This document shows positions 1 through 8,448 of a DNA stretch of 64,000 bases, in pieces; the stretch's first letter is position 1; the number at the start of each line of letters is the position of its first letter. A program made the position numbers and the translations under genes. This DNA is from Hydrogenispora sp. (GTDB lineage Bacteria; Bacillota; UBA4882; UBA10575): assembly GCA_012837705.1 (NCBI GenBank), contig DUQQ01000011.1, positions 1 through 64,000 on the forward strand, written 5' to 3'. Under the pieces are notes generated by a model, which worked only from the letters and a program-made list of their open reading frames with translations, made no database searches and was not told the origin of the DNA.

Positions 1-317
1 CCACCGATAAACCACTTTCATAACTCGCCGGGGGAAAACAGTAAATTTCGTCGTTACTAACACCCTTCCTCACAACTTGACCGGAACCATCTATCGCCGA
101 TCTGTGATCGAACACATGTTCGTAGTTTCAGTTCAAACGCTGCTCTTCCCCCACCCCTGGTTCCTGTGCTATACTCTAAAAAAACACCCAACACAATATA
201 GCGATCAGCTTGTTTTTAGCTATATATTGTCTTGGGATAGAGGAAGACCTCTTTTGTCTCCTACCTCGAAAAGTATTAAGCGCCTCTAAAAGAAGACCGT
301 ATAATCTACCGCTAGCT
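1..317. other. left-edge region without a supported gene
   Basis: No convincing coding sequence is present. The open frame at 77-289 has no ribosome binding site and a composition unlike a protein. An extended -10-like TGCTATACT ends near 175 on the plus strand. It is followed by an imperfect AT-rich inverted repeat (ACAATATAGC at 193-202 and GCTATATATTGT at 219-230). I cannot assign a function, and no clear parB terminator is visible. Confidence 0.4.
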
Positions 318-1196
318 CTATAAACTCAACAGAATTTCGGTTATTCTTTCAAACTCTTCTGGAGAATAATATTCAATCTCAATCTTACCCCGCTCCCCGT
401 TCTTTTTAATACGGACTTTTGTTCCAAACAAGCGAGTCATATCATCAATAATCGCTTGGAGATTAGGATCAATTTTTTGCCGTTCTTTCTGCTTCTTTTC
501 TTCCTCTTCCCCTGGTGTTTCACGTGAAACACCAGAAAGACGAGTCTGGCGTACTATTTCTTCCGTCTCGCGAACCGAGAGTTTTTCCGTGATAATCTTC
601 TCGCTAATATAAAGTTGTTCTTCTGGCCGCTCAAGGCTGAGCAGGGCCCGTGCGTGTCCCATAGTCAGTTGTCCGTTGGCAACCAGCTGTTGAATCGGTT
701 CCGGCAGGTTAAGCAATCGTAGGGTGTTGGCAATGGCTGGTCGGCTTTTCCCAACGGCTTTGGCCACTTCTTCTTGGGTTAAGTTAAATTCCGTAATCAG
801 CCGCTGGTAAGCCTCGGCTTCTTCGAGGGGGTTTAAATCTTCCCTTTGAAGGTTCTCGACTAATGCAATCTCCATAACCGTCCGGTCGTCTAAAGCCTTA
901 ACCACGACCGGAACGGTGCTTAAACCGGCTTGTTTCGCCGCCCGCAGACGGCGTTCACCCGCGATTAGTTGGTACCCAGGGTCTTTCTTACGAACCAGTA
1001 GCGGCTGAAGAACACCATGCTCTTTGATGGAGGCTGCTAATTCCTGTAGGCTTTCCGGATCAAAGTGTCGCCGGGGTTGATAGGGGTTCGTCTCAATATC
1101 TTCAATCGAGATTTCTTGGGTGTTTTGAAGATCATCCTCTTCCAACTGTGGGATGAGTGCCCCTAAACCTTTACCCAAAGCACGCGTTTTACTCAC
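318..1196 (-). CDS. parB: ParB/Spo0J chromosome partitioning protein
   Basis: ParB binds parS sites near the origin, loads as a CTP-dependent DNA clamp and recruits ParA and SMC for chromosome segregation. The protein (about 292 aa) starts MSKTRALGKGLGALIP, then has the ParB N-terminal nuclease-like domain with the box GERRLRAA near residues 79-86. A helix-turn-helix follows (LTQEEVAKAVGKSRPAIANT, about 135-155), then a charged linker and a C-terminal dimerisation segment. I choose the GTG at 1196, which overlaps the parA stop and sits about 8 bases after AGGAAG. A TTG two codons upstream (1202) is too close to that site. An exact parS lies inside the gene. It is co-transcribed with parA. Confidence 0.97.
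   Translation of the reverse strand: MSKTRALGKGLGALIPQLEEDDLQNTQEISIEDIETNPYQPRRHFDPESLQELAASIKEHGVLQPLLVRKKDPGYQLIAGERRLRAAKQAGLSTVPVVVKALDDRTVMEIALVENLQREDLNPLEEAEAYQRLITEFNLTQEEVAKAVGKSRPAIANTLRLLNLPEPIQQLVANGQLTMGHARALLSLERPEEQLYISEKIITEKLSVRETEEIVRQTRLSGVSRETPGEEEEKKQKERQKIDPNLQAIIDDMTRLFGTKVRIKKNGERGKIEIEYYSPEEFERITEILLSL
516..531. promoter_or_regulatory. parS centromere site 1
   Basis: TGTTTCACGTGAAACA is a perfect 16-bp palindrome identical to the Firmicutes parS consensus. It lies inside the linker-coding part of parB, so the site and its binding protein travel together. ParB nucleation here is established for the family. Confidence 0.97.
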
Positions 1197-1950
1197 GGGC
1201 AATCACTTCCTTAGCTAATTCAAAATAGGACTCGGCCCCTTTAGAGCGGTGATCGTACAGATTGATCGGAAGACCATGGCTTGGTGCTTCACTCAGCCGG
1301 ATGTTCCGGGGAATAACGGCATTATAAACCCGGTCTTGGAAATAATTCCGTACCTCTTCTGCAACCTGTTGGGAGAGGTTTGTCCGGTGGTCATACATGG
1401 TCAATACAACCCCTTCCACCTCCAATGCCGGGTTTGAGTACTTCTGAACCAACTGCAAAGTCTTCATCAATTGGCTCAGCCCTTCTAAGGCGTAATATTC
1501 GCATTGAATCGGTACAATTACTGCATCTGCCGCCGCCAAAGCATTAAGGGTCAAGTTCCCAAGCGACGGCGGGCAATCAATTAAAATATAGTCATATTCA
1601 TTTCGCACGGGCTCAAGGGAGCGCCGGAGTCGCTGGTCACGAGCCATCATACCGACCAGTTCGGCCTCAGCCCCAGCCAAGCGAATAGTGGCCGGTGCCG
1701 CCATCAATTTTGGGACCTGCGTAGGAAGAATCACTTCTTCAATGGGGATTTCACTTACTAATACATCGTAAATACATTTTTTAATATCGCTCTTCCGCAG
1801 CCCTAAACCGCTGGTCGCATTACCTTGAGGGTCGTTATCAAGGATCAAAACTTTTTTTCCTAAAACCGCCAGGTAGGCACCGAGGTTAACCGCCGTCGTT
1901 GTCTTACCGACGCCTCCCTTTTGGTTAGTAATAGCAAACACTTTTCCCAT
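1189..1950 (-). CDS. parA: ParA/Soj chromosome partitioning ATPase
   Basis: This deviant-Walker ATPase binds DNA non-specifically when ATP-bound, is displaced by ParB, and in Gram-positives (Soj) also modulates DnaA. The protein is 253 aa, normal for the chromosomal type. It opens MGKVFAITNQKGGVGKTTT with the deviant Walker A KGGVGKTT at about residues 11-18. Walker A' is DNDPQGNA (about 39-46) and Walker B is YILIDCPPS (about 120-128). The ATG at 1950 follows AGGAGG with 8-base spacing. Its stop overlaps the parB start by 8 bases, indicating translational coupling. Confidence 0.97.
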   Translation of the reverse strand: MGKVFAITNQKGGVGKTTTAVNLGAYLAVLGKKVLILDNDPQGNATSGLGLRKSDIKKCIYDVLVSEIPIEEVILPTQVPKLMAAPATIRLAGAEAELVGMMARDQRLRRSLEPVRNEYDYILIDCPPSLGNLTLNALAAADAVIVPIQCEYYALEGLSQLMKTLQLVQKYSNPALEVEGVVLTMYDHRTNLSQQVAEEVRNYFQDRVYNAVIPRNIRLSEAPSHGLPINLYDHRSKGAESYFELAKEVIARE

Positions 1951-2045
1951 CCTACTTACCTCCTCACCTCTTGGACAACATGCCTCTTTTTTAGTTCGCG
2001 AACACAGATCGATCTTCCTGCAAAAAATCGGAAGGAAATAAGAAT

Positions 2046-2079
2046 GGCGGTTTCCGTCAGGAATTACACCGCCTTTTTT
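2046..2079 (+). terminator. GC hairpin with T-run between rsmG and parA
   Basis: GGCGGT (2046-2051) pairs with ACCGCC (2068-2073), and a TTCC/GGAA inner stem stacks inside. TTTTTT follows on the plus strand. The flanking genes run on the minus strand, where the downstream tract is only T-rich, so it may act weakly in both directions or be a plain hairpin. Confidence 0.4.
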
Positions 2080-2091
2080 ACATTTGTAAGA

Positions 2092-2107
2092 TGTTTCACG
2101 TGAAACA
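2092..2107. promoter_or_regulatory. parS centromere site 2
   Basis: A second exact TGTTTCACGTGAAACA lies in the rsmG-parA gap, 1.6 kb from the copy inside parB. It ends two bases before the rsmG stop. Confidence 0.97.
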
Positions 2108-2108
2108 T

Positions 2109-2825
2109 TTATAATGGGCGCTTCGCGGGAATCCCAGGCCGTCGGGGGTATTTTTCCGGAGTAGGCCCTGTTTTTTGGAAATAAAGAAGGGTTCGTCGGC
2201 CCATATCCAGCGGTAGTTGGTAGGAGTTCTCTTCTTTAAGCACCGTGTTTAGTATTGCTTGAGCTTGTCTGGCTTTTTCAAGCTCGGCCTGGTAGTTTGG
2301 GCCTTTAAAAGCCATGACGCCGCCTCCGGTTTCGCAGAACGGGATCGTTAGTTCAAGGAGGACCGCAAGCTCCGCAACAGCACGGGCGGTGACCATCGGA
2401 TATTGACCGCGAAAAGAGTCTTGCCGGGCTAGATTTTCTGCCCGCTCGTTTAAAACAACGATATTGTCCAATTCCAACTTTTCTTTCACTATATGCAAAA
2501 AGTCGGCCTTCTTACGACTGGCTTCCAACAAATAATAGGTTTGTTGTGGGTAGGTAATGGCCAGGGGCACCGCCGGTAGTCCGGCTCCAGAACCTAGATC
2601 GAGAATCTTCGGCCACTGCGCCCATGCCGTTAAGCGGATCACGAACAGTGAATCATAAAGGTGTTTTATTACCGCCTCTTCCCAACTGGTGATGGCGGTA
2701 AGGTTGGTGGTGCGGTTTGTCTCTAAAACCAGATTTAAATAGGCAAAGAGTTTCTCCTGTTTTACTTGATCCACCTCGGGAAAGGGTTGGAGGATCCCTT
2801 TCATAAATTGTTGCGCTTTGCTCAT
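2109..2825 (-). CDS. rsmG: 16S rRNA (guanine527-N7)-methyltransferase RsmG
   Basis: RsmG (GidB) uses S-adenosylmethionine to methylate N7 of G527 in 16S rRNA; loss gives low-level streptomycin resistance in other bacteria. The protein is 238 aa, the usual length. The SAM-binding motif LDLGSGAGLPAVPLAI lies near residues 71-86, followed by YYLLEASRKKADFL, typical of the family. The ATG at 2825 overlaps the mnmG stop in ATGA (4 bases), so it is translationally coupled in the mnmE-mnmG-rsmG operon that is standard next to parAB. Confidence 0.96.
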   Translation of the reverse strand: MSKAQQFMKGILQPFPEVDQVKQEKLFAYLNLVLETNRTTNLTAITSWEEAVIKHLYDSLFVIRLTAWAQWPKILDLGSGAGLPAVPLAITYPQQTYYLLEASRKKADFLHIVKEKLELDNIVVLNERAENLARQDSFRGQYPMVTARAVAELAVLLELTIPFCETGGGVMAFKGPNYQAELEKARQAQAILNTVLKEENSYQLPLDMGRRTLLYFQKTGPTPEKYPRRPGIPAKRPL

Positions 2826-4681
2826 TGTCGACTACTCCTGGTGATCCAGATTAAGAGGGTGCTCAAATCGGCCGGGCTCACGCCACTAATCCGCCCGGCT
2901 TGACCAAGGGTGGCTGGCCGTCTTTTTTCCAGCTTTTCGCGGGCCTCGTAAGAGAGGTTCGGCACCGCACCATAATCAAAGTCAGGCGGGATCTTCTTCT
3001 CCTCCATTTTGGCTAAACGGGTCGCCATCTTTGCTTCCCTTTCCAAATATCCTTCGTATTTAATGAAGTTTTCGACCACTTCATCTTCGAGGGGCCTTTT
3101 TTGCTCCGGGTCAACCAGGTCCCAAAGATCAGTAATCTGAATTTGCGGCATCCGCAGTAGCTGTTTTAGGCTGCTCTTCTGCTTCACTTCGATTCCGGTT
3201 AATTCTTTGAGGCGTTGTGCTTGCTCCGACCCAGGCGTAAGGTATGTCGCGGAAAAATATTCTAGCTTTTCCTCGATCCGTTGCCGTTTCATTTGAAAAC
3301 GGTCGTATTCTTCGGGCGTGATCAGCTGTAACCGATAACCATACTCCGTCAATCTTAGATCAGCATTGTCTTGACGGAGCGAAAGCCGAAACTCGGCCCG
3401 CGAGGTCATGATCCGGTAGGGTTCGTTATTTTCCTTGGTTACTAAATCATCAATCAGTACTCCGATGTAAGCTTCGTTACGCGCTAAGGTGAAAGGTTCC
3501 TCCCCCTTTAAATATAATCCCGCATTAATCCCGGCGATGATGCCTTGCGCAGCCGCTTCTTCATAGCCGGAAGTCCCGTTGATCTGACCAGCGCTAAAGA
3601 CCCCCGGCCAACCCCGTATCTGTAAGCTGTTTTGGAGTTGTTCGGGTGCCACCACATCATATTCAATGGCGTAGCCGGGACGGACAATCTCGACCGCTTC
3701 CAACCCCGGAACTGTGCGGATAAACTGATCTTGGATTTCTTCAGGTAAGCTGCTGGAAAGCCCGGCAATGTACATCTCATCGGTATTTAATCCTTCCGGC
3801 TCGATGAAGACCTGGTGCCTTTCCCGCTGGGGAAAATTGACTACTTTATTCTCGATAGCTGGACAATACCGGGTACCAATCCCGGTAATCGACCCACAAT
3901 ACATGGGCGCAAGATGCAGGTTATCACGGATGATCGCGTGGGTTTTTTCGTTGGTATAGGTCAGCCAGCAAGAAAGCGATGCGCGCGGGTCCCAGGGCAG
4001 CCAGTAGGAAAAACCGTGGTTTAAACGGTCACCGGGCTGTTCTATCATGGCGTCAAAATTCAGGGAACGTTTCCGTACCCGGGCGGGTGTTCCGGTCTTA
4101 AAGCGTTTAAATTTCAGCCCTTGCGCTTCTAAATGCTCGGCAAGGGCATTCGCCGGATGCTGTCCTTGAGGTCCGGAAGGAAAGGACAAGCTCCCAATAT
4201 GGACGCGCCCCCGTAAAAAGGTACCGGTAGCAATGATGACCACCGGAACTTCAAAGGTGATGCCGGTACTCAGGGTTAGTCGCCAGAGATCTTTACTACG
4301 GTCCAAAGCGACGACTTCACCTTGGCGGATGGTGATTAATGGCTGTTTTTCCATATATTCCTGCATATATTGTTGGTACAGATGTTTATCGGTCTGCGCC
4401 CGTAACGCCCGGACTGCCGGGCCCTTTTGGGTGTTTAAAGCCCGCATCTGTATATGAGCCCGGTCGGTATTCCGCCCGATGAGGCCACCAAGGGCATCAA
4501 CCTCCCGGACCAAATTGCTCTTCCCCGGCCCCCCTACCGATGGATTACAAGGCATAAACGCAATATTATTAAAATTAATGGTTAAAAGCAGGGTCTTAAA
4601 TCCCATTTTTGCGGTGGCGTTGGCCGCTTCACATCCAGCATGGCCCGCCCCAATCACAGCTACATCGTAGTTTCGTCTCAT
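2822..4681 (-). CDS. mnmG: tRNA uridine-5-carboxymethylaminomethyl modification enzyme MnmG
   Basis: MnmG (GidA) is the FAD/NADH partner of MnmE and installs the carboxymethylaminomethyl group on wobble uridine 34 of several tRNAs. The FAD dinucleotide motif VIGAGHAGCEAA is at about residues 9-20. The family signature PCNPSVGGPGKS is near 45, and GYEEAAAQGI marks the second FAD-contact region. The protein is about 619 aa, as usual. I start at the ATG at 4681 (MRRNYDVAV), which follows GGAG and lies 11 bases after the mnmE stop. An upstream in-frame start at 4708 would run into mnmE. It overlaps rsmG by 4 bases. Confidence 0.97.
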   Translation of the reverse strand: MRRNYDVAVIGAGHAGCEAANATAKMGFKTLLLTINFNNIAFMPCNPSVGGPGKSNLVREVDALGGLIGRNTDRAHIQMRALNTQKGPAVRALRAQTDKHLYQQYMQEYMEKQPLITIRQGEVVALDRSKDLWRLTLSTGITFEVPVVIIATGTFLRGRVHIGSLSFPSGPQGQHPANALAEHLEAQGLKFKRFKTGTPARVRKRSLNFDAMIEQPGDRLNHGFSYWLPWDPRASLSCWLTYTNEKTHAIIRDNLHLAPMYCGSITGIGTRYCPAIENKVVNFPQRERHQVFIEPEGLNTDEMYIAGLSSSLPEEIQDQFIRTVPGLEAVEIVRPGYAIEYDVVAPEQLQNSLQIRGWPGVFSAGQINGTSGYEEAAAQGIIAGINAGLYLKGEEPFTLARNEAYIGVLIDDLVTKENNEPYRIMTSRAEFRLSLRQDNADLRLTEYGYRLQLITPEEYDRFQMKRQRIEEKLEYFSATYLTPGSEQAQRLKELTGIEVKQKSSLKQLLRMPQIQITDLWDLVDPEQKRPLEDEVVENFIKYEGYLEREAKMATRLAKMEEKKIPPDFDYGAVPNLSYEAREKLEKRRPATLGQAGRISGVSPADLSTLLIWITRSSRQ

Positions 4682-4692
4682 CGTTTCGCTCC

Positions 4693-6075
4693 CTATTTGC
4701 CAATACAAAACTGGGTAAAGATTTCGTTGATAATCTCTTCCGAGACCGAACGTCCGGAGATCAGTCCTAATGCCTCAAGGGCCGCTCGTAAGTTAGCGGC
4801 CAGCAGATCTTCGCTCCATTCTTCTTCAAGGCCTTGGGCCGTAAGGGTTAAAAGATCGATTGCTTCCGCAATAGCTTCCTTATGCCGTACCCTTGTTACT
4901 AAAACAGGCTGTTCCTCCAGACCTTCGCTGCCAATTAACTCCGTGCGGACCAAAGTTTTTAGTTCTTTGATCCCAGTACCCGTCAAGGCTGAGATCGAAA
5001 GAAACTGGGCCTGCGGAAACAGATCCTGCAACGATTCAACCGGTACTTTTACCGGTAAATCAGTTTTATTTAAGATGATCAATGCCGGTTTCGCATTGAG
5101 AAACTGTATAAGCTCTTGGTCTTCCGGGGTTAACGGCGTGGCCGCATCGAAGATGGCTAAAACGAGATCGGCCTCGTCCATTAATTGCCGGGCTTTTTCA
5201 ACCCCGACTTTTTCCACCGGATCATCGCTCCGGCGTACGCCGGCCGTATCGATCAACCGGACCGGCACACCATCCAGATCAATAATTTCCGAAACAAAAT
5301 CGCGGGTCGTGCCGGGAATCGGCGTTACGATCGCCCTTTCTTCTCCTAGCAGTTGGTTCAGTAAACTAGACTTACCCACATTCGGACGGCCGGCAATCAC
5401 TACCGTCGCCGCGTCCCGGAGAATAATTCCCCGTTCAGCATGGGCTAACAATTGCTCAAGCTGCCGTCGTATCTTGCGAACTTCGATAAGGGCCTGCGTC
5501 CTTTGGAGCTCCGGGATCTCATCCTCGGGAAAATCCAGAGCCGCCTCGATCGGCACTAAAAGAGCCAACAGTTTCTCCTCTTGCTCTTTGATGACCTGTG
5601 CTAAACGCCCCCGTAACTGCTGTAAAGCAACCTTTTGTGCCAGATCAGTCCGCGCCCGAATGAGATCGATCACCGCTTCCGCTTGGGTTAAATCAAGACG
5701 CCCATTTAAAAAGGCGCGTTTTGTAAACTCCCCGGGCTCGGCAGGCTGGGCCCCCGCGTGAAAAACCACTTTCAGTATTTTTTCAAGATTCTGATATCCG
5801 CCGTGTCCCTGAATCTCGAGGACATCCTCCCCAGTGTAACTCCGTTGCTCTTTAAAGTAAAAAAAGATCACCTCATCAACGGGTTCGCCGTTCTCATCAA
5901 CAACAAAGCCAATCCGGACCTTTCTTTCCGGCCACGTTTTGATCGGTTTACCAGAAGGATGGCGTAAAATTTGTGCCCCAACCGTTAAAGCTTCAGGCCC
6001 GCTGATGCGGATAATCCCGATTCCTCCTTCCCCGGGCGGGGTGGAGATTGCTGCTATGGTCTGCGTTTCATTCAT
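4693..6075 (-). CDS. mnmE: tRNA modification GTPase MnmE
   Basis: MnmE (TrmE) is the folate-binding GTPase half of the MnmEG complex that modifies wobble U34. The protein is 460 aa. The N-terminal formyl-THF-binding domain begins ETQTIAAISTPPGEGGIGII. The inserted G domain has G1 GRPNVGKSS (about 229), G2 TTRDF, G3 DTAG and G4 NKTD. The C-terminus ends FCIGK, the invariant tail whose Cys is needed for function. A copy of the dispersed structured repeat lies just upstream on the same strand (6088-6232), an unusual setting for mnmE. Confidence 0.97.
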   Translation of the reverse strand: MNETQTIAAISTPPGEGGIGIIRISGPEALTVGAQILRHPSGKPIKTWPERKVRIGFVVDENGEPVDEVIFFYFKEQRSYTGEDVLEIQGHGGYQNLEKILKVVFHAGAQPAEPGEFTKRAFLNGRLDLTQAEAVIDLIRARTDLAQKVALQQLRGRLAQVIKEQEEKLLALLVPIEAALDFPEDEIPELQRTQALIEVRKIRRQLEQLLAHAERGIILRDAATVVIAGRPNVGKSSLLNQLLGEERAIVTPIPGTTRDFVSEIIDLDGVPVRLIDTAGVRRSDDPVEKVGVEKARQLMDEADLVLAIFDAATPLTPEDQELIQFLNAKPALIILNKTDLPVKVPVESLQDLFPQAQFLSISALTGTGIKELKTLVRTELIGSEGLEEQPVLVTRVRHKEAIAEAIDLLTLTAQGLEEEWSEDLLAANLRAALEALGLISGRSVSEEIINEIFTQFCIGK

Positions 6076-6087
6076 TTCCGATCCCTT

Positions 6088-6232
6088 ACCTGTCTAGAAA
6101 ATATCAGTCTGTCATACCCTCGGTGCGAATGGCACCGCTAAGCGGACTTGCTTCTGTCCGCCTTCAGGATTTCCGCCCTTTAATTTCCGTTACTTCCCGA
6201 ATGTTGACGGTTGCCAGTGCGGGCAGTCACCT
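6088..6232 (-). repeat. dispersed structured repeat, copy C
   Basis: Read on the minus strand, this stretch shares blocks with repeats at 25728-25868 and 42329-42480. They are CTGGCAACCG and GGAAGT near the start, GGCGGAC, AGCGGTGCC, and a tail GACAGACTGATATTTTCTAG. A short hairpin CGGTGC (6121-6126)/GCACCG (6132-6137) occupies the same place as different-sequence hairpins in the other copies. The tail ends about 16-20 bases before the mnmE start, on its strand. No protein frame is supported. The function is unknown. Confidence 0.6.
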
Positions 6233-6265
6233 CTCAAAAAACTCGCCTTTATTATCTATCTAGTG

Positions 6266-6296
6266 TAAAAAATAATACGTGCCCCGAAAGGCACGT
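6266..6296 (-). terminator. intrinsic terminator after jag
   Basis: On the minus strand, ACGTGCC and GGCACGT (plus positions 6277-6283 and 6290-6296) form a 7-bp stem with a 6-base loop. ATTATTTTTT follows. It sits 15 bases after the jag stop and separates the jag transcript from mnmE. Confidence 0.8.
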
Positions 6297-6310
6297 GTTC
6301 GTTCTCAAGC

Positions 6311-6940
6311 CTAGCGTGTTGATTTGGGGGAGATAACCACGCGCCGGTACGGGTCCTCTCCTTCACTATGCGTAACAACTTCTTTATTGTTTTGTAAGGC
6401 CAAATGGATAATACGCCTTTCTTGCGGAGTCATCGGATTTAAGGTTTCTTTCCGTCCTTTTCTTCTCACCCGGTCCGCCGTTGTTTGCGCCAACCGTTTT
6501 AAATTTTCTTCCCGTCTTTTCCGGTAACCCCCAACATCAATAATCACTCGGTCCTCTTCATCAGTGTCCTTGTGGACCACTAAATTTACGATATACTGTA
6601 GTGCATTGAGGGTTTGGCCATGTCGACCAATCAATCTACCCAGATCATCGCCATTTATATTAAGCATGACGTAGCCAGGGCGTTTAAACATTTCAACCTG
6701 GGCAAAAATCCCCATATTAACCAATAGTTCCCGCAGAAAACGAACGGCCTTTTGGGCCAGCTCTTCTTTGACCGTTGCGCGAATCTTCACCCGGTTGACA
6801 TTTAACAAGCCCAAAAAACCTTTGCTCGAAGTTTCCTCTAAAACCTCGACTTTAACCCTACTCTCATCGACGTTTAGTTCTTTCAGTGCTAACTCCAAAG
6901 CTTCCTCTTTTGTTTTCGCGACAATTTCCACCGACTTCAT
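6311..6940 (-). CDS. jag: RNA-binding protein Jag/KhpB
   Basis: Jag (SpoIIIJ-associated protein, KhpB) is a cytoplasmic RNA-binding protein linked to cell elongation and, in spore formers, encoded beside the SpoIIIJ/YidC insertase. The 209-aa protein has the Jag-N domain (about 1-50, with SSKGFLGLLNV), a type-II KH domain with the variant GxxG loop RLIGRHGQTLNALQ (about 112-125), and a C-terminal R3H domain containing RRIIHLAL. The ATG at 6940 follows AGGAGG. It lies 37 bases downstream of yidC on the same strand and is closed by a terminator. Confidence 0.95.
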   Translation of the reverse strand: MKSVEIVAKTKEEALELALKELNVDESRVKVEVLEETSSKGFLGLLNVNRVKIRATVKEELAQKAVRFLRELLVNMGIFAQVEMFKRPGYVMLNINGDDLGRLIGRHGQTLNALQYIVNLVVHKDTDEEDRVIIDVGGYRKRREENLKRLAQTTADRVRRKGRKETLNPMTPQERRIIHLALQNNKEVVTHSEGEDPYRRVVISPKSTR

Positions 6941-6977
6941 TGAGATAAACCTCCTTAGGAGACCAGAAATTAATTCC

Positions 6978-7619
6978 TTATTTTAGCTCAGGCTGCTCCT
7001 CATGGATGAAAAATCTGGTAATAACCCACTGTTGAATAATCCCAATCACCGTGCTAGCAACCCAATAAACACCAATCCCGGCTTTAAGAGTATAAGTAAT
7101 ATAACCCATAAAGACTGGCATCACGTACATCATTGTGCTTTGGGAGGTATCGGCCGTCGAAACGGTAGTCATCTTCTGTTGTAAAAAGGATGTCAATCCG
7201 GAGATCACCGCCAACAGCCAATAACTATGACTTTTGGTCAAGTCCATCGTCAGAAAATATGCGTTGGTAAAATCAATATTAAAATTTTCCGGAACCCTTA
7301 AAACTTGGAATAAAGCCAATAAAATCGGGAGTTGTAGAAGCAGTGGTAAACATCCTCCCAGTGGATTAACTTTGTTCTTCTGGTAAAGTTCCATCATCTT
7401 CCGCTGCTGTTCTTCCGGATTGTTCTTGTATTTCTCTTGGATCTTTTTCAGCTCCGGCTGGATCTTTTTCATCCCTTCCATGGAGCGGATCTGACTAAGG
7501 GAAAAAGGAAACAAAACCACTTTGACCAAAAGGGTCAAGAAGATAATGGACATTCCCCATCCTACCCCAAGGTTATCGTGGAAAAAAACTAACAGTTTAG
7601 CCATGATTGAGGATATCAT
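6978..7619 (-). CDS. yidC: membrane protein insertase YidC/OxaA (SpoIIIJ type)
   Basis: This Oxa1-family insertase helps fold and insert membrane proteins, alone or with SecYEG. In spore formers the homologue SpoIIIJ is also needed for forespore development. The protein is 213 aa, the short Clostridia-like form. Five hydrophobic segments are visible, with the conserved cytosolic loop between the first two (FSLSQIRSMEGMKKIQPELK) and a helix NPLGGCLPLLLQLPILLALF. There is no N-terminal lipobox, unlike the Bacillus forms. The ATG at 7619 has only a weak, distant ribosome site, so a slightly internal ATG (MAKLL) is possible. Confidence 0.94.
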   Translation of the reverse strand: MISSIMAKLLVFFHDNLGVGWGMSIIFLTLLVKVVLFPFSLSQIRSMEGMKKIQPELKKIQEKYKNNPEEQQRKMMELYQKNKVNPLGGCLPLLLQLPILLALFQVLRVPENFNIDFTNAYFLTMDLTKSHSYWLLAVISGLTSFLQQKMTTVSTADTSQSTMMYVMPVFMGYITYTLKAGIGVYWVASTVIGIIQQWVITRFFIHEEQPELK

Positions 7620-7759
7620 AAGCGCTTATTCCACACCTTTCTCTTTTAAGGTCGTTTTATCTTAATAAATTCATTAATAAATTAATCGCCATTGCAACTT
7701 ATTCTCTCTCCACCAATGAATTCCTCTTCCATATTTTTTCACATCAGCCGTAAATTATT

Positions 7760-7780
7760 ACCTGGGGTATACCTGGGGTA
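7760..7780. repeat. 11-bp tandem direct repeat
   Basis: ACCTGGGGTA occurs at 7760-7769 and again at 7771-7780, a perfect two-unit repeat in the otherwise AT-rich yidD-yidC gap. No function is apparent; it could be a replication-slippage product. Confidence 0.6.
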
Positions 7781-7820
7781 GTGTCCTGATCGCAGTTATC
7801 TTTTTTGCCTTTTTCATCCC

Positions 7821-7848
7821 ATAAATAAAGGGGCTTTTAGCCCCTTTT
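7821..7848 (-). terminator. intrinsic terminator overlapping the yidD stop
   Basis: On the minus strand, AAAAGGGGC-TAAAA-GCCCC is followed by TTTATTTAT (plus stem arms 7830-7834 and 7840-7844). The yidD TAA sits in the loop, so the rpmH-rnpA-yidD transcript ends exactly at the gene end. yidC must then be transcribed separately. Confidence 0.8.
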
Positions 7849-8100
7849 GCGACGTAAAATGCCTTTCCAACCAGGCCATATTTCTGGTACAGGATCCACC
7901 GCGCCTTGGCGCCAGGGGTGACAGGAAAGAAGACGACTGATCCCAAGGACAACTCCTTTCCCAACACCAAAACGATTAAGCGCTTCTATGGTATACTGGG
8001 AACAACTGGGGTAGTACCGGCAACGGTAAGCTTGTGGTTTTAGTGGCGATAAAAATTGCTGGTAAAACCGGATCATCAGAATCATCGCCTTCTGGATCAT
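7837..8100 (-). CDS. yidD: membrane protein insertion efficiency factor YidD
   Basis: YidD is a small membrane-associated protein with an amphipathic N-terminus that improves YidC-dependent insertion. The 87-aa product has the whole family signature: an N-terminal RFYQQFLSP, then CRYYPSCSQYTIEAL with the conserved cysteines, then GVVLGISRLLSCHPW and a final DPVP. The ATG at 8100 overlaps the rnpA stop in ATGA (4 bases), so the two are translationally coupled. The next gene, yidC, is its functional partner but is separated by a terminator and 217 bases. Confidence 0.97.
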   Translation of the reverse strand: MIQKAMILMIRFYQQFLSPLKPQAYRCRYYPSCSQYTIEALNRFGVGKGVVLGISRLLSCHPWRQGAVDPVPEIWPGWKGILRRKRG

Positions 8101-8447
8101 TCTTCTTTCAGCAACAAATCCGCTTTAATCAGTAGATCTTGCATGGCTTTAGTAAGAACCGCGTAGTCCGCCTGCGCGGCTTTACCTCGGGCGATGATAA
8201 TCACGGAAAAACCCCTCGCCACCCGGTCTTTAAGCATAAAAAAAGCGTGTTTAAGCTGTCGTTTGATCCGGTTACGCCGGACGGCGGAACCCAGTTTTTT
8301 ACCTACACAAAAGGCGACCTTCAGCAAACCGCCATTTTCGCCGATCGGGCAAACATAAAGTACTAAAGTGGAGTTCGAATAGGAGCGCCCTTTGTTAAAA
8401 GTTTCTTGAAATTCCCAGTTTTTTTTGAGGGTTTGGCAAGATTTCAT
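8097..8447 (-). CDS. rnpA: ribonuclease P protein component
   Basis: RnpA is the basic protein subunit of RNase P, which removes 5' leaders from pre-tRNAs. It is 116 aa. The family hallmark SAVRRNRIKRQLKHAF (RNR motif) spans about residues 53-68, after VAFCVGKKLG. The ATG at 8447 lies one base after the rpmH stop, and the 3' end overlaps yidD by 4 bases. The order rpmH-rnpA-yidD is the standard one beside the origin. The catalytic RNA (rnpB) is not in this window. Confidence 0.96.
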   Translation of the reverse strand: MKSCQTLKKNWEFQETFNKGRSYSNSTLVLYVCPIGENGGLLKVAFCVGKKLGSAVRRNRIKRQLKHAFFMLKDRVARGFSVIIIARGKAAQADYAVLTKAMQDLLIKADLLLKEE

Positions 8448-8448
8448 T

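Noticed and set aside
4640..5761. Long plus-strand open frame (373 codons) opposite mnmE
   Set aside because: It is antisense to an unambiguous mnmE, has no ribosome site and a Ser/Arg-rich composition typical of a shadow frame.
7758..7970. 70-codon frame overlapping yidD
   Set aside because: It shares its strand with the certain yidD gene in another frame and lacks a ribosome site.
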